Position numbers and translations under genes: made by a program. Under the pieces are notes generated by a model. That model was not told the origin of the DNA. It searched no databases and saw only the letters and a program-made list of their open reading frames with translations. Of a DNA stretch of 64,000 nucleotides, positions 41,003-49,491 are shown piece after piece; the first letter of the stretch is position 1, and each line of letters starts with the position of its first letter. Source of the stretch: Cribrihabitans_A neustonicus (GTDB lineage: Bacteria; Pseudomonadota; Alphaproteobacteria; Rhodobacterales; Rhodobacteraceae); the NCBI RefSeq assembly GCF_048820895.1, contig NZ_JBMERQ010000002.1:806001-870000 (forward strand), read 5' to 3'.

Positions 41003-41844
41003 CCGCTCACCTGCAGGCATGGAAGGCACTCATGGGCGCCGCCGCTTTGGCGGCGCTTGTTGCGTCTGGCGCCGCGGCTCAGGCGCCGTCTGTTGCAACG
41101 GATGCTGCGCAGGCCGCGGCACAGTTCGTGGGTGCGGACGTGATCTTGCTGGGCGAGGTGCATGACAATCCGCAGCATCACTTCAATCAGGCGGCGCTCC
41201 TGCAGGCGTTGAAGCCGCGGGCGGTGGTGTGGGAGATGGTGCCGCCGGCGCAGGCCGCGGCGCTGACGCCGGAGCAGATGCAGGATCCGGACGCGCTGGC
41301 CCTTCACCTGGATTGGGACAACTCCGGCTGGCCGGACTTTGCGCTCTACGCCCCGGTCTTCGCCGCCGCGGGTGACGCGCGCCATTACGGCGCGCTTTTG
41401 CCGCGTGACGCGGCAAAAGCGGCGCTGGAGCAGGGGGCGGCGGGGTATTTCGGGCCGGAGGACGCGGCGCGGCTCGGCTTGCTGGAGCCGCTGCCGTCCG
41501 CCGAGCAGGCCGCGCGGGAGGCCGGGCAGATGGCGGCGCATTGCGACGCGCTGCCGCCGGAGATGCTGCCCGGCATGGTCGAAATCCAGCGCCTGCGCGA
41601 CGCCCGGCTGGCGTCTGAAGCCGCCCGCGCCTTGGCGGAGACCGGCGGCCCGGTTGCGGTGATCACCGGCAATGGTCATGCCCGGCGTGATCGCGGCGTT
41701 GCCGTCTACCTCGCACGGCTGAACCCCGGGGCCGCGGTGCTGAGCCTGGGCCAGTCCGAGGCCGGAGCGCTCGACGGCACCTTCGACGTGGTTCTCGACG
41801 CGCCTGCCGTACAGCGGCCCGATCCTTGCGAGGCCTTCCGCTGA
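40999..41844 (+). CDS. ChaN-like haem-regulated protein
   Basis: The 281-residue product has a Sec signal (about 1-27, no lipobox) and a ChaN-family domain with the LLGEVHDNPQHH motif near its N terminus and GNGHARRDRG near its C terminus. ChaN from Campylobacter binds haem in pairs and is linked to iron uptake; others are of unknown role. The ATG overlaps the rpoH2 stop (ATGA), so expression follows the RpoE/RpoHII stress response. A role in binding released haem under photo-oxidative stress is inferred from that coupling. Confidence 0.83.
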   Translation: MTAHLQAWKALMGAAALAALVASGAAAQAPSVATDAAQAAAQFVGADVILLGEVHDNPQHHFNQAALLQALKPRAVVWEMVPPAQAAALTPEQMQDPDALALHLDWDNSGWPDFALYAPVFAAAGDARHYGALLPRDAAKAALEQGAAGYFGPEDAARLGLLEPLPSAEQAAREAGQMAAHCDALPPEMLPGMVEIQRLRDARLASEAARALAETGGPVAVITGNGHARRDRGVAVYLARLNPGAAVLSLGQSEAGALDGTFDVVLDAPAVQRPDPCEAFR

Positions 41845-42032
41845 GCCACCCTCGCGCCTTGCGCAGCAGGGCGCCCGGCCCACCGCTGCCAAGGCCCGCA
41901 AGGGCCTGCGGGGGAGGGAGCGCTTCGCCTGCGTCTCACGCCGTCCGGGGCTGGTGCTCGCCGGGAAAAGGCGTTTCCTCCCGCCGCCTTGCGCGGTACA
42001 GTCAGCGCCGGGGCAACGGCAGGGACGCGCAG

Positions 42033-43235
42033 ATGCTGACTGGCAAGCATATTCTTCTGATCATCGGCGGCGGCATTGCGGCCTACAAGTCGCTGGAATT
42101 GATCCGCCGGCTGCAGGATCAGGGTGCCCGGGTGACACCGGTGCTGACCCGCGCCGGCGAGGAATTCGTGACGCCCCTGTCGGTTTCCGCTCTGGCGGGG
42201 ACTGCGGTGCATCGCGATCTCTTCGACCTCACCGCCGAGGCGGAAATGGGGCACATTCAGCTCTCCCGCAGCGCCGACCTGCTGGTGGTGGCGCCGGCTA
42301 CCGCCGATCTGATGGCAAAGATGGCGCAAGGCCACGCCAACGATCTCGCCTCGACCCTGCTGCTCGCGACGGACACGCCGGTGCTTCTCGCGCCCGCGAT
42401 GAACGTTCGGATGTGGAACCACCCGGCCACGCAGCGCAACCTCGGCACTCTGACCGCGGACGGCGTCTCCACCGTGGGCCCAAACGAGGGCAGCATGGCC
42501 TGCGGCGAATACGGCCCCGGCCGCATGGCGGAGCCCGACGAGATCGTCGCAGCCATCGCCGCCCGGCTCGCCGGCGGGCCGCTCAAAGGCAAGCGCATCC
42601 TCGTCACCTCCGGCCCCACGCATGAGCCGATCGACCCGGTGCGATACATCGCCAACCGCTCCTCGGGGGCGCAGGGGGCGGCGGTGGCCCGTGCTCTGCG
42701 CGATCTGGGCGCGGAGGTGGTGTTCATCACGGGCCCGGCAGCGGTCCGGCCCCCCGAGGGCGTGCAGGTGGTGGCGGTGGAAACCGCGCGCGAGATGGCG
42801 GAGGCGGTCGCGGCGGCGCTGCCCGCCGATGCTGGCGTCTTTGCCGCCGCAGTCGCAGATTGGCGTGTGGAAGGTGCCTCGGACCGGAAGCTGAAGAAAT
42901 CCAAGGACGGCCTGCCCGCGCTGGCGTTCGCCGAGAACCCCGACATTCTGAAAACCGTGTCGCGCCTGGACCAGGGCCGTCCGCCACTGGTGGTGGGCTT
43001 TGCCGCCGAGACCAACGACGTGGTCGAGAACGCCACCGCCAAGCGGCTGCGCAAGGGCTGTGACTGGATCGTTGCCAACGACGTCTCGCCCGCGACCGGC
43101 ATCATGGGCGGCAGCGAGAACGCGGTGACGCTGATCTCGGAGCAGGGCGCCGAGGAATGGCCGCGCATGGGCAAGGATGCGGTGGCGCGCCGGCTGGCGG
43201 AACGGATCGCGGCGGCGCTGACAGGTGCGCAATGA
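42033..43235 (+). CDS. coaBC: Bifunctional phosphopantothenoylcysteine decarboxylase / synthetase CoaBC
   Basis: CoaBC makes 4'-phosphopantetheine from phosphopantothenate and cysteine in coenzyme A synthesis. The 400-residue product has the flavoprotein decarboxylase half (GGIAAYKS, catalytic-type His in GTAVHRD, PAMNVRMW and the SMACGEYG cysteine) and the synthetase half starting near ILVTSGPTHEPIDPVRYI, with KLKKSKDGLP. An AGGGA site precedes the start; an upstream frame of 69 residues is GC-rich shadow sequence and is rejected. Confidence 0.95.
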   Translation: MLTGKHILLIIGGGIAAYKSLELIRRLQDQGARVTPVLTRAGEEFVTPLSVSALAGTAVHRDLFDLTAEAEMGHIQLSRSADLLVVAPATADLMAKMAQGHANDLASTLLLATDTPVLLAPAMNVRMWNHPATQRNLGTLTADGVSTVGPNEGSMACGEYGPGRMAEPDEIVAAIAARLAGGPLKGKRILVTSGPTHEPIDPVRYIANRSSGAQGAAVARALRDLGAEVVFITGPAAVRPPEGVQVVAVETAREMAEAVAAALPADAGVFAAAVADWRVEGASDRKLKKSKDGLPALAFAENPDILKTVSRLDQGRPPLVVGFAAETNDVVENATAKRLRKGCDWIVANDVSPATGIMGGSENAVTLISEQGAEEWPRMGKDAVARRLAERIAAALTGAQ

Positions 43236-43266
43236 GTACTTGGGGCAAGATGACGGAGGAGCAGTC

Positions 43267-43722
43267 ATGGTCACCATCAGGCTGATCCACGACGAAGGCG
43301 CCGACCAAAGCGTACCCTTGCCGTCTTACGAGACCGCGGGCGCCGCGGGTGCCGACATCCGGGCCAACCTGCCGGACCGCGGCGCGATCCGGCTCGCGCC
43401 CGGCGCCCGCGCACTGGTGCCCACCGGCCTGCGGATCGAGATTCCCGAGGGCTACGAGGTGCAGCTCCGCCCGCGCTCCGGTCTGGCGCTGAAGCATGGG
43501 ATCACCTTGCCCAACACGCCCGGAACCATCGATAGCGACTACCGCGGCCCGCTGGGCGTCATCGTCATGAACGCAGGCCAGGAAAGCTTTACCATCACCC
43601 ATGGGGCCCGGATCGCGCAGATGGTGGTGGCGCCGGTCTTGCGGGCCCGCTTCGAGCTGGCCGGGGACCTGAGCGAGACCGCCCGCGGCAGCGGCGGCTT
43701 CGGCTCCACCGGGACCGGCTGA
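43267..43722 (+). CDS. dut: dUTP diphosphatase
   Basis: The 151-residue trimeric dUTPase has the five family motifs, including AGADIRA, the RSGLALKHG motif, NTPGTIDSDYRG, GARIAQM and the C-terminal RGSGGFGSTG that closes over the active site. It hydrolyses dUTP to dUMP and keeps uracil out of DNA. GGAGGAG precedes the start. It directly follows coaBC, a common pairing, and the next gene starts at its last base. Confidence 0.97.
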   Translation: MVTIRLIHDEGADQSVPLPSYETAGAAGADIRANLPDRGAIRLAPGARALVPTGLRIEIPEGYEVQLRPRSGLALKHGITLPNTPGTIDSDYRGPLGVIVMNAGQESFTITHGARIAQMVVAPVLRARFELAGDLSETARGSGGFGSTGTG

Positions 43723-44777
43723 TGCTTGCGGTTCTGGGCATTGCCGGGCTGATCTGGTGGGGCGGACGTTTGGCCGGGCTGGAGCAGCCTCTGCGGCTGG
43801 CGCTGCTGGCGCTGCTGTTTGCCGCGGTGATCGCAATGCAGTTTACCCTGCCCGCAGGCAGCCCTCTGCGCGAGGCGACCGGCGGCTCTGCCGCGCCTTG
43901 GCTGATGCTGGCAGGCTTCGGCGGTCTGGCCGCGCTTTACGGCCGCGTTGTTGCCGGGCTCAAGGCGCGCGCGCAGGAGGACGAAGCGGAGGCCGCGGCG
44001 CAGGCCGGCCAGGCGGCTTTCACTGAGACCGAGCTGGACCGCTATGCCCGCCACATCGTGTTGCGCGAGGTGGGCGGAGCGGGACAGAAAAAGCTGAAGG
44101 CGGCCCGCGTGCTGGTGATCGGGGCCGGAGGCCTGGGCGCGCCCGCTCTGCAATATCTCGCCGCTGCTGGCACCGGCACCATCGGAGTGATCGACTTCGA
44201 CACCGTGGAAAACGCCAACCTGCAGCGCCAGGTGATCCACCGCGATGCCGATATCGGCATGCCCAAGGTGTTCTCCGCCCAGGCCGCGATGCTGGCGCAG
44301 AACCCATATGTCACCGTGCGCCCCTATCACCGCCGTCTGACCGAAGAGATCGCGGAGGAGCTCTTTACGGACTACGACCTTATCCTCGACGGCACCGACA
44401 ACTTCGCTACCCGTTACCTGGCAAACCGAACCGCCGTGAAACTGGGCAGGCCGCTGATCTCCGGCGCGCTGTCGCAATGGGAAGGCCAGCTGAGCGTGTT
44501 TCACCCGGCCCAGGGCGGCCCCTGTTACCAATGCATCTTCCCCGAAGCGCCGGCACCGGGCCTCGCGCCCAGCTGTGCCGAGGCAGGCGTAATCGGTCCG
44601 CTTCCGGGCGTGGTGGGCTCGATGATGGCGGTCGAGGCGATAAAGCAGATCACCGGCGCCGGAGCCGTGTTGCGCGGGGAAATGCTGATCTACGACGGGC
44701 TCTATGGCGAGACCCGGAAAATCCGGCTCTCCCGGCGCGGCGACTGCCCGGCCTGCGGAAGCAAAACGGTGTCCTGA
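43722..44777 (+). CDS. MoeB/ThiF-family E1-like adenylyltransferase with N-terminal membrane segments
   Basis: The 351-residue product has an unusual N terminus of three hydrophobic helices (about 1-17, 24-44, 56-76) ahead of a full ThiF/MoeB/HesA domain: a nucleotide-binding GAGGLGAPALQYL, the conserved DFDTVENANLQRQ, and two zinc CxxC pairs (CYQC, CPAC). Such enzymes adenylylate the C terminus of a sulfur-carrier protein such as MoaD or ThiS. Membrane anchoring would place the reaction at the inner face. Which carrier it serves is unknown; MoeB is likely given the molybdenum enzyme SoxC in this genome. It overlaps dut by one base. Confidence 0.85.
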   Translation: MLAVLGIAGLIWWGGRLAGLEQPLRLALLALLFAAVIAMQFTLPAGSPLREATGGSAAPWLMLAGFGGLAALYGRVVAGLKARAQEDEAEAAAQAGQAAFTETELDRYARHIVLREVGGAGQKKLKAARVLVIGAGGLGAPALQYLAAAGTGTIGVIDFDTVENANLQRQVIHRDADIGMPKVFSAQAAMLAQNPYVTVRPYHRRLTEEIAEELFTDYDLILDGTDNFATRYLANRTAVKLGRPLISGALSQWEGQLSVFHPAQGGPCYQCIFPEAPAPGLAPSCAEAGVIGPLPGVVGSMMAVEAIKQITGAGAVLRGEMLIYDGLYGETRKIRLSRRGDCPACGSKTVS

Positions 44778-44789
44778 CGAGACCGGTCC

Positions 44790-45140
44790 GTGAACGAAGC
44801 CTACTTCATTGCGGTGCTGTGCAGCGCCCTGTTCGGCGGCCAGCCAGAGACGGCCCATTCCTTCACCTATCCCGGCGGCAAGGTGTCGATCCGGATGGAC
44901 TGCGTAACCGGAAACCGCGTCATCGAGTTCGGTCTCGACAAACGCAGCAACCTGGACAGTCTCCAGCAGGCACTGTTCGCAGCGGAGGTTACCGGCAAGG
45001 CACCGGTCATCGCGCTGATAGACACTGACGGCAAGATGGGCCGTTTTGAGTGGCGTATTGCCCGCGCGGCAAATGCGGCCGGGGTCCCGATTTGGATAAT
45101 CCCGGCAGTTCTGGCAAGCGGTTTGGGGGCGGGCGGCTGA
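44790..45140 (+). CDS. Hypothetical protein
   Basis: The 116-residue product is not recognised. It starts with GTG 12 bases after the MoeB-like gene, probably in the same operon, with no strong ribosome site. It is alpha/beta in character with a short hydrophobic start (not a clear signal peptide), a conserved-looking FTYPGGKVSIRMDCVTGNRVIEFGLDKRS stretch and a hydrophobic C terminus (PIWIIPAV). There are no obvious catalytic motifs. A role with the adjacent sulfur-activating enzyme is possible but unsupported. Confidence 0.6.
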   Translation: MNEAYFIAVLCSALFGGQPETAHSFTYPGGKVSIRMDCVTGNRVIEFGLDKRSNLDSLQQALFAAEVTGKAPVIALIDTDGKMGRFEWRIARAANAAGVPIWIIPAVLASGLGAGG

Positions 45141-45250
45141 GCGGCCGATGCCCGCCACGCGGCGAGGCCCGGTAACCCCATTCCAATCTGGCAGCGCAAT
45201 TGCAGCCCTCTGGCTTTGCCGCTAGCGTCGCCCGCAAAGGAGAACAGCCC

Positions 45251-47266
45251 ATGTCCAACCCGCTTCTGTCCCGTTGGGACACGCCCTTCGATATCGCGCC
45301 CTTCGCGGAAATTTCCGACGAGGATTTCGCCCCCGCGCTGGACAGCGCGCTGAAGGCCCACAACGAACAGATTGCCGCAATCGCCAGCAACCCGGCGCCG
45401 CCGGACTTCGGCAACGTGATCGGCGCGCTGGAGACGCCGTGCCGTGAGCTGGAGCAGGTGCTGTCGGTCTTCTTCGCCGTGGCCGGCGCCGACAGCAACC
45501 CCAAGCGGCAGGAACTGCAGCGCGAGTTCTCGCCCCGGCTGGCGGCGCATTTCTCCGCAATCACCGCGAACAAGGCGCTTTATGCGCGGGTGAAGGCGGT
45601 CTGGGAACAGCGCGAAGAGCTGGAGCTGACAGAAGAACAGCAGCGGGTGCTGATGCTGACCCACCGTGGCTTCGTGCGCGGGGGGGCGGCGCTGGAAGGG
45701 GCCGAGGACGCCCGCATGCAGGAGATCAAGGGACGGCTGGCCGCACTGGGCACCCAGTTCACTCAGAATCTCCTGGCGGATGAGCGGGAGTGGATGCTGC
45801 CGCTCTCCGAGGCGGACCTCGAAGGGCTGCCGGATTTTGTTGTCCGTTCAGCCCGCGCGGCAGGCGAGGAGAAGGGCGCCGGTGGCCCGGTCATCACGCT
45901 GTCGCGCTCGCTGATCGTGCCCTTTCTGCAGTTTTCGCCCCGCCGCGACCTGCGGGAAAAAGCCTTCACCGCCTGGGCCGCCCGCGGCGCCGGGGGCGGG
46001 GAGACCGATAATCGCGCCATCGCCGCCGAGATCCTGCAGCTTCGCGAGGAGCGCGCAAAACTGCTCGGCTACGAGAGCTTCGCGGCATACAAGCTGGAAA
46101 CCGAAATGGCCAAGACGCCCGAGGCGGTGCGCGGCCTCCTGATGGAGGTCTGGGGCCCGGCCAAGGCGCGCGCCGAAGCGGATGCCGCGGTGCTGACAGA
46201 GATGATGCATGCCGATGGCATCAACGGCGATCTGGAACCCTGGGACTGGCGCTACTACGCGGCCAAGCGGCGCAAGGCAGAGCACGATCTCGACGAAGCG
46301 GAGCTGAAACCATACCTGCAGCTGGACCGGATGATTGAGGCCGCCTTCGACTGCGCCACCCGCCTCTTCGGGCTGGCGTTCAAGCCGCTGGACATCCCGC
46401 TCTACCACCCCGATTGCCGCGCCTGGGAGGTGACGCGCGATGGCGAGCACCTCGCGGTCTTCATCGGCGACTATTTCGCCCGCGGCTCGAAGCGCTCCGG
46501 CGCCTGGTGCTCGGCGATGCGCAGCCAAGCCAAACACCCTGAACGGCAGACCCCGGTGGTGATCAACGTCTGCAACTTCGCCAAGGGCGACCCGGCGCTC
46601 TTGTCCTGGGACGATGCGCGCACGCTGTTCCACGAGTTCGGCCACGCCCTGCACCAGATCCTGTCGGATGTGACCTATGACAGCATCTCGGGCACCTCGG
46701 TGGCGCGCGACTTCGTGGAACTGCCGAGCCAGCTGTACGAGCACTGGCTGGAGGTGCCGGAAGTGCTGCAGGAGTTTGCGACCCATGCGGAGACCGGGAA
46801 GCCGATGCCGGAAGCGCTGCTGCAGAAGGTGCTGGGAGCGGCCAATTTCGACATGGGCTTCCAGACCGTGGAATACGTGGCCTCGGCGCTGGTGGATCTC
46901 GCCTTCCACGACGGCGCGGCACCCGCCGATCCGATCGCGGAACAGGCCCGGGTGCTGGAGGAAATCGGCATGCCCCATGCGATCACCATGCGCCACGCGA
47001 CACCGCATTTCGCGCATGTCTTTTCCGGCGACGGCTATTCCTCGGGCTACTACAGCTACATGTGGTCCGAGGTGATGGACGCGGACGCCTTCGCCGCCTT
47101 CAAGGAAGCGGGCGGCCCCTTCGATGCCGAACGCGCCCAAGCGCTGGAAGAGCACATCCTGTCCGCGGGCGGTTCGCGCGATCCGGCCGAACTCTACACC
47201 GCCTTCCGCGGCCGCCTGCCTGGCGTGGAGGCGCTGCTGAAGGGCCGCGGGCTGGCCGCAGGCTGA
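45251..47266 (+). CDS. M3-family oligopeptidase (Dcp/oligopeptidase A type)
   Basis: The 671-residue product is a thermolysin-type zinc metallopeptidase of family M3 with HEFGHALHQ as the zinc motif and a downstream glutamate ligand in DFVELPSQLYEHW. It lacks a signal peptide and should act in the cytosol on short peptides, as dipeptidyl carboxypeptidase or oligopeptidase A. An ATG preceded by AAAGGAGAA is used; a longer frame upstream is rejected. Confidence 0.93.
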   Translation: MSNPLLSRWDTPFDIAPFAEISDEDFAPALDSALKAHNEQIAAIASNPAPPDFGNVIGALETPCRELEQVLSVFFAVAGADSNPKRQELQREFSPRLAAHFSAITANKALYARVKAVWEQREELELTEEQQRVLMLTHRGFVRGGAALEGAEDARMQEIKGRLAALGTQFTQNLLADEREWMLPLSEADLEGLPDFVVRSARAAGEEKGAGGPVITLSRSLIVPFLQFSPRRDLREKAFTAWAARGAGGGETDNRAIAAEILQLREERAKLLGYESFAAYKLETEMAKTPEAVRGLLMEVWGPAKARAEADAAVLTEMMHADGINGDLEPWDWRYYAAKRRKAEHDLDEAELKPYLQLDRMIEAAFDCATRLFGLAFKPLDIPLYHPDCRAWEVTRDGEHLAVFIGDYFARGSKRSGAWCSAMRSQAKHPERQTPVVINVCNFAKGDPALLSWDDARTLFHEFGHALHQILSDVTYDSISGTSVARDFVELPSQLYEHWLEVPEVLQEFATHAETGKPMPEALLQKVLGAANFDMGFQTVEYVASALVDLAFHDGAAPADPIAEQARVLEEIGMPHAITMRHATPHFAHVFSGDGYSSGYYSYMWSEVMDADAFAAFKEAGGPFDAERAQALEEHILSAGGSRDPAELYTAFRGRLPGVEALLKGRGLAAG

Positions 47267-47298
47267 AGAAGCGCCCTCGCGGGCGCTGCCTCCGGCGG

Positions 47299-47353
47299 GG
47301 GTATTTGCTGGTCAGAAAGTGGCAGGAGTTCCACTTTCTGGCCGGAAATACCC
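47299..47353. repeat. Long imperfect inverted repeat between convergent genes
   Basis: The arms 47299-47322 and 47331-47353 match over about 23 bases with only two mismatches and one bulge, around an 8-base loop. The arm begins GGGTATTT and ends AGAAAGTGG. It lies between dcp and the ghrA gene, about 33 bases after dcp, and would form a large hairpin, serving as terminator or 3'-end stabiliser. Similar hairpins may be repeated in the genome. Confidence 0.7.
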
Positions 47354-47397
47354 TGGGGGGAATGCGCCGCAAGGCGCAGGGGGGCTAGGCCCCCGCC

Positions 47398-48330
47398 TCA
47401 GTAGCCGCGCGCGCGGTCGACGAGGTGCAGTAGCGGCTCGCCCGCCTCATTGCGGCGGATGTTCTCTGCGATCAGCTCGGCCGCGGTGCCTTCCCGGGTT
47501 TCCGAGGCGATATGCGGCGTCACGGTCACATTCGGGTGCTGCCAGTAGGGATGCGCGGCGGGCAGCGGCTCGGTGCGGAAGACGTCGAGCGTGGCGTGGC
47601 CGACCTGGCCGCTGTCGAGCGCCTCCAACAGGGCTGCATCGTCGATCAGCGTGCCGCGGCCCGGGTTGAGGATGCGGGCGCCGCGGGGCAGCCAGGCGAG
47701 TGTTTCGGCGTTGAGAATGTTCTCGGTCGCGGGCGTGTCCGGCAGCAGCAGAACCAGGATCCCGGCTTCGGAAAGCGCGGCCCGCAGACCTTCGGGGCCG
47801 GAATGGCAGGTGATGCCGTCGATTTCTTTTAGGCTGCGGCTCCAGCCGGTGACATTGAAGCCCAGGATGGCGAGCGTGCGGGCGGCGGCCGCGCCGAGGG
47901 CGCCGAGGCCCAGTACGGTCACCTTGCGGCCGCGCGCGAGTGGCGGCACGTGGCGGTGCCAGCGGCCGTTCAGGCCTCGGATCTGCGCGTCCATCCCCAG
48001 ATGATAGCGCAGCACGTGGCCCGCGACCCATTCCGTCATCCCCTCCTGCAGCCCGCTGTCGGCCATCCGGGTGAGCGGCACCGTGAGGCTTTTGTTGGTG
48101 ACAATGCGCTCTACGCCGGCCCAGAGGCTCAGCACGGCCTTCAGCCGCGTAAAGGGAGTGAAATCGCTGACCGGGCCGTTCGGGGCGTAGACGATGTAGT
48201 CGACATCTTCCGGTGCGAAACGGTCGCGCAGTTCGGCTTCCACTCCGCGCCGGCTGAGTTCGGCTTTGAGCAGAGGCTGGTAAGCGGGCCAGGCATCGGG
48301 GCGGCCTGCGAAGAGAACGTTGACGGTCAT
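47398..48330 (-). CDS. ghrA: Glyoxylate/hydroxypyruvate reductase A-like D-2-hydroxyacid dehydrogenase
   Basis: The 310-residue product is a D-isomer 2-hydroxyacid dehydrogenase of the GhrA type, with GLGALGAAAARTLAILGF as the NAD(P) Rossmann motif, an Arg-containing WAGVERI segment and catalytic His in PHIASET. It reduces glyoxylate or hydroxypyruvate. It sits 9 bases after rodA and so ends the mre-rod transcript, without an obvious link to cell shape. Confidence 0.9.
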   Translation of the reverse strand: MTVNVLFAGRPDAWPAYQPLLKAELSRRGVEAELRDRFAPEDVDYIVYAPNGPVSDFTPFTRLKAVLSLWAGVERIVTNKSLTVPLTRMADSGLQEGMTEWVAGHVLRYHLGMDAQIRGLNGRWHRHVPPLARGRKVTVLGLGALGAAAARTLAILGFNVTGWSRSLKEIDGITCHSGPEGLRAALSEAGILVLLLPDTPATENILNAETLAWLPRGARILNPGRGTLIDDAALLEALDSGQVGHATLDVFRTEPLPAAHPYWQHPNVTVTPHIASETREGTAAELIAENIRRNEAGEPLLHLVDRARGY

Positions 48331-48339
48331 ATGCGCTCC

Positions 48340-49491
48340 TTAGCGTGAAGACTGGCGCGGGCGGTGGATATGAGCGCTCTGCACCAGGCCGAAGGCGCCG
48401 AGCAGCACCAGCATCGCCGAGCCGCCGTAGGAAACCATCGGCAGCGGCACGCCCACCACCGGCGCCAGCCCCATGACCATCGACATGTTCACCGCAAAGA
48501 ACAGGAAGAATGTGATCGCGATGCCCATGGTGACCAGCGAGGAGAAACGGTCCTTGGTGGCAATTGCTGTAGCGATGCAGAAGGCGATGATCAGCATGTA
48601 GATGCCGAGCAGGGTGAAGCCGCCGATGAAGCCGAACTCCTCCGCGAGGGTGGTGAAGATGAAGTCAGTGTGTTTTTCCGGCAGGAAGTTCAGCCGTGAC
48701 TGCGTTCCCTGCATGAAGCCGCGCCCCGACCAGCCGCCGGAGCCGAGGGCGATCTTCGACTGGGTAATGTGGTAGCCCGCGCCGAGCGGGTCCTGGGAGG
48801 GGTCGAGGAATGTGTCGATGCGGCGGAACTGGTAGTCTTTCAAGAGCTGCCACTCGGTTCCGCGGCTTTGGAACACGGCGGAGACCAGGCCCACGCCCGC
48901 GGCGATCACCGCGGCGAAATAGGCCCAGTGCACGCCTGCCAGAAACATCACCCCCCCGCCGGCCGCCATCAGGAGGATCGAGGTGCCGAGGTCGGGCTGT
49001 TTCAGGACCAGCGCGGTGGGCAGCAGGATCAGCGCCACCGGGATCAGCACCCAGAGCGGCCGTGAGGCGCGCTCCGAGGGCAGCCAGTCGTAATAGGCGG
49101 CAAGCAGCATCACCAGGGTGATCTTGGTCATCTCGGAGGGCTGCAGCCGCATGAAGCCAAGGTCGATCCAGCGCTGTGCACCCATGCCGACAGTGCCGAA
49201 CAGCTCCACCGCCACCAGGAGCATCACCGAAACCAGATAGGCTGCTGCCGAGATATTGCGCCAAAACCAGATCGGGACCATTGCCACGAAGAGCATCCCC
49301 GCCATGCCTACGGCAAAGCGCTTCACCTGCGGCTCGACCCATGGCGTAAACGAGCCGCCCGCCACCGAGTAGAGCATCAGGAAGCCGACGCCCGCCACCG
49401 TCACCAGCAGCAGCGTCAGCCCCCAGTTCAGGTAGAGGATCTTGCGCAGGCCGGTTGGCATCGATTTGGCGTGATAGGCCAGGTAACTCAT
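48340..49491 (-). CDS. rodA: Rod-shape peptidoglycan glycosyltransferase RodA
   Basis: The 383-residue SEDS-family polymerase has about 10 membrane helices. The conserved segments include GAQRWIDLGFMRLQPSEMTK, KQPDLGTS and the SKIALGSGGWSGRGF/PEKHTDFIFT segment. It polymerises lipid II with its cognate PBP2 in the elongasome. Its ATG overlaps the mrdA stop by 4 bases (ATGA). Confidence 0.95.
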   Translation of the reverse strand: MSYLAYHAKSMPTGLRKILYLNWGLTLLLVTVAGVGFLMLYSVAGGSFTPWVEPQVKRFAVGMAGMLFVAMVPIWFWRNISAAAYLVSVMLLVAVELFGTVGMGAQRWIDLGFMRLQPSEMTKITLVMLLAAYYDWLPSERASRPLWVLIPVALILLPTALVLKQPDLGTSILLMAAGGGVMFLAGVHWAYFAAVIAAGVGLVSAVFQSRGTEWQLLKDYQFRRIDTFLDPSQDPLGAGYHITQSKIALGSGGWSGRGFMQGTQSRLNFLPEKHTDFIFTTLAEEFGFIGGFTLLGIYMLIIAFCIATAIATKDRFSSLVTMGIAITFFLFFAVNMSMVMGLAPVVGVPLPMVSYGGSAMLVLLGAFGLVQSAHIHRPRQSSR

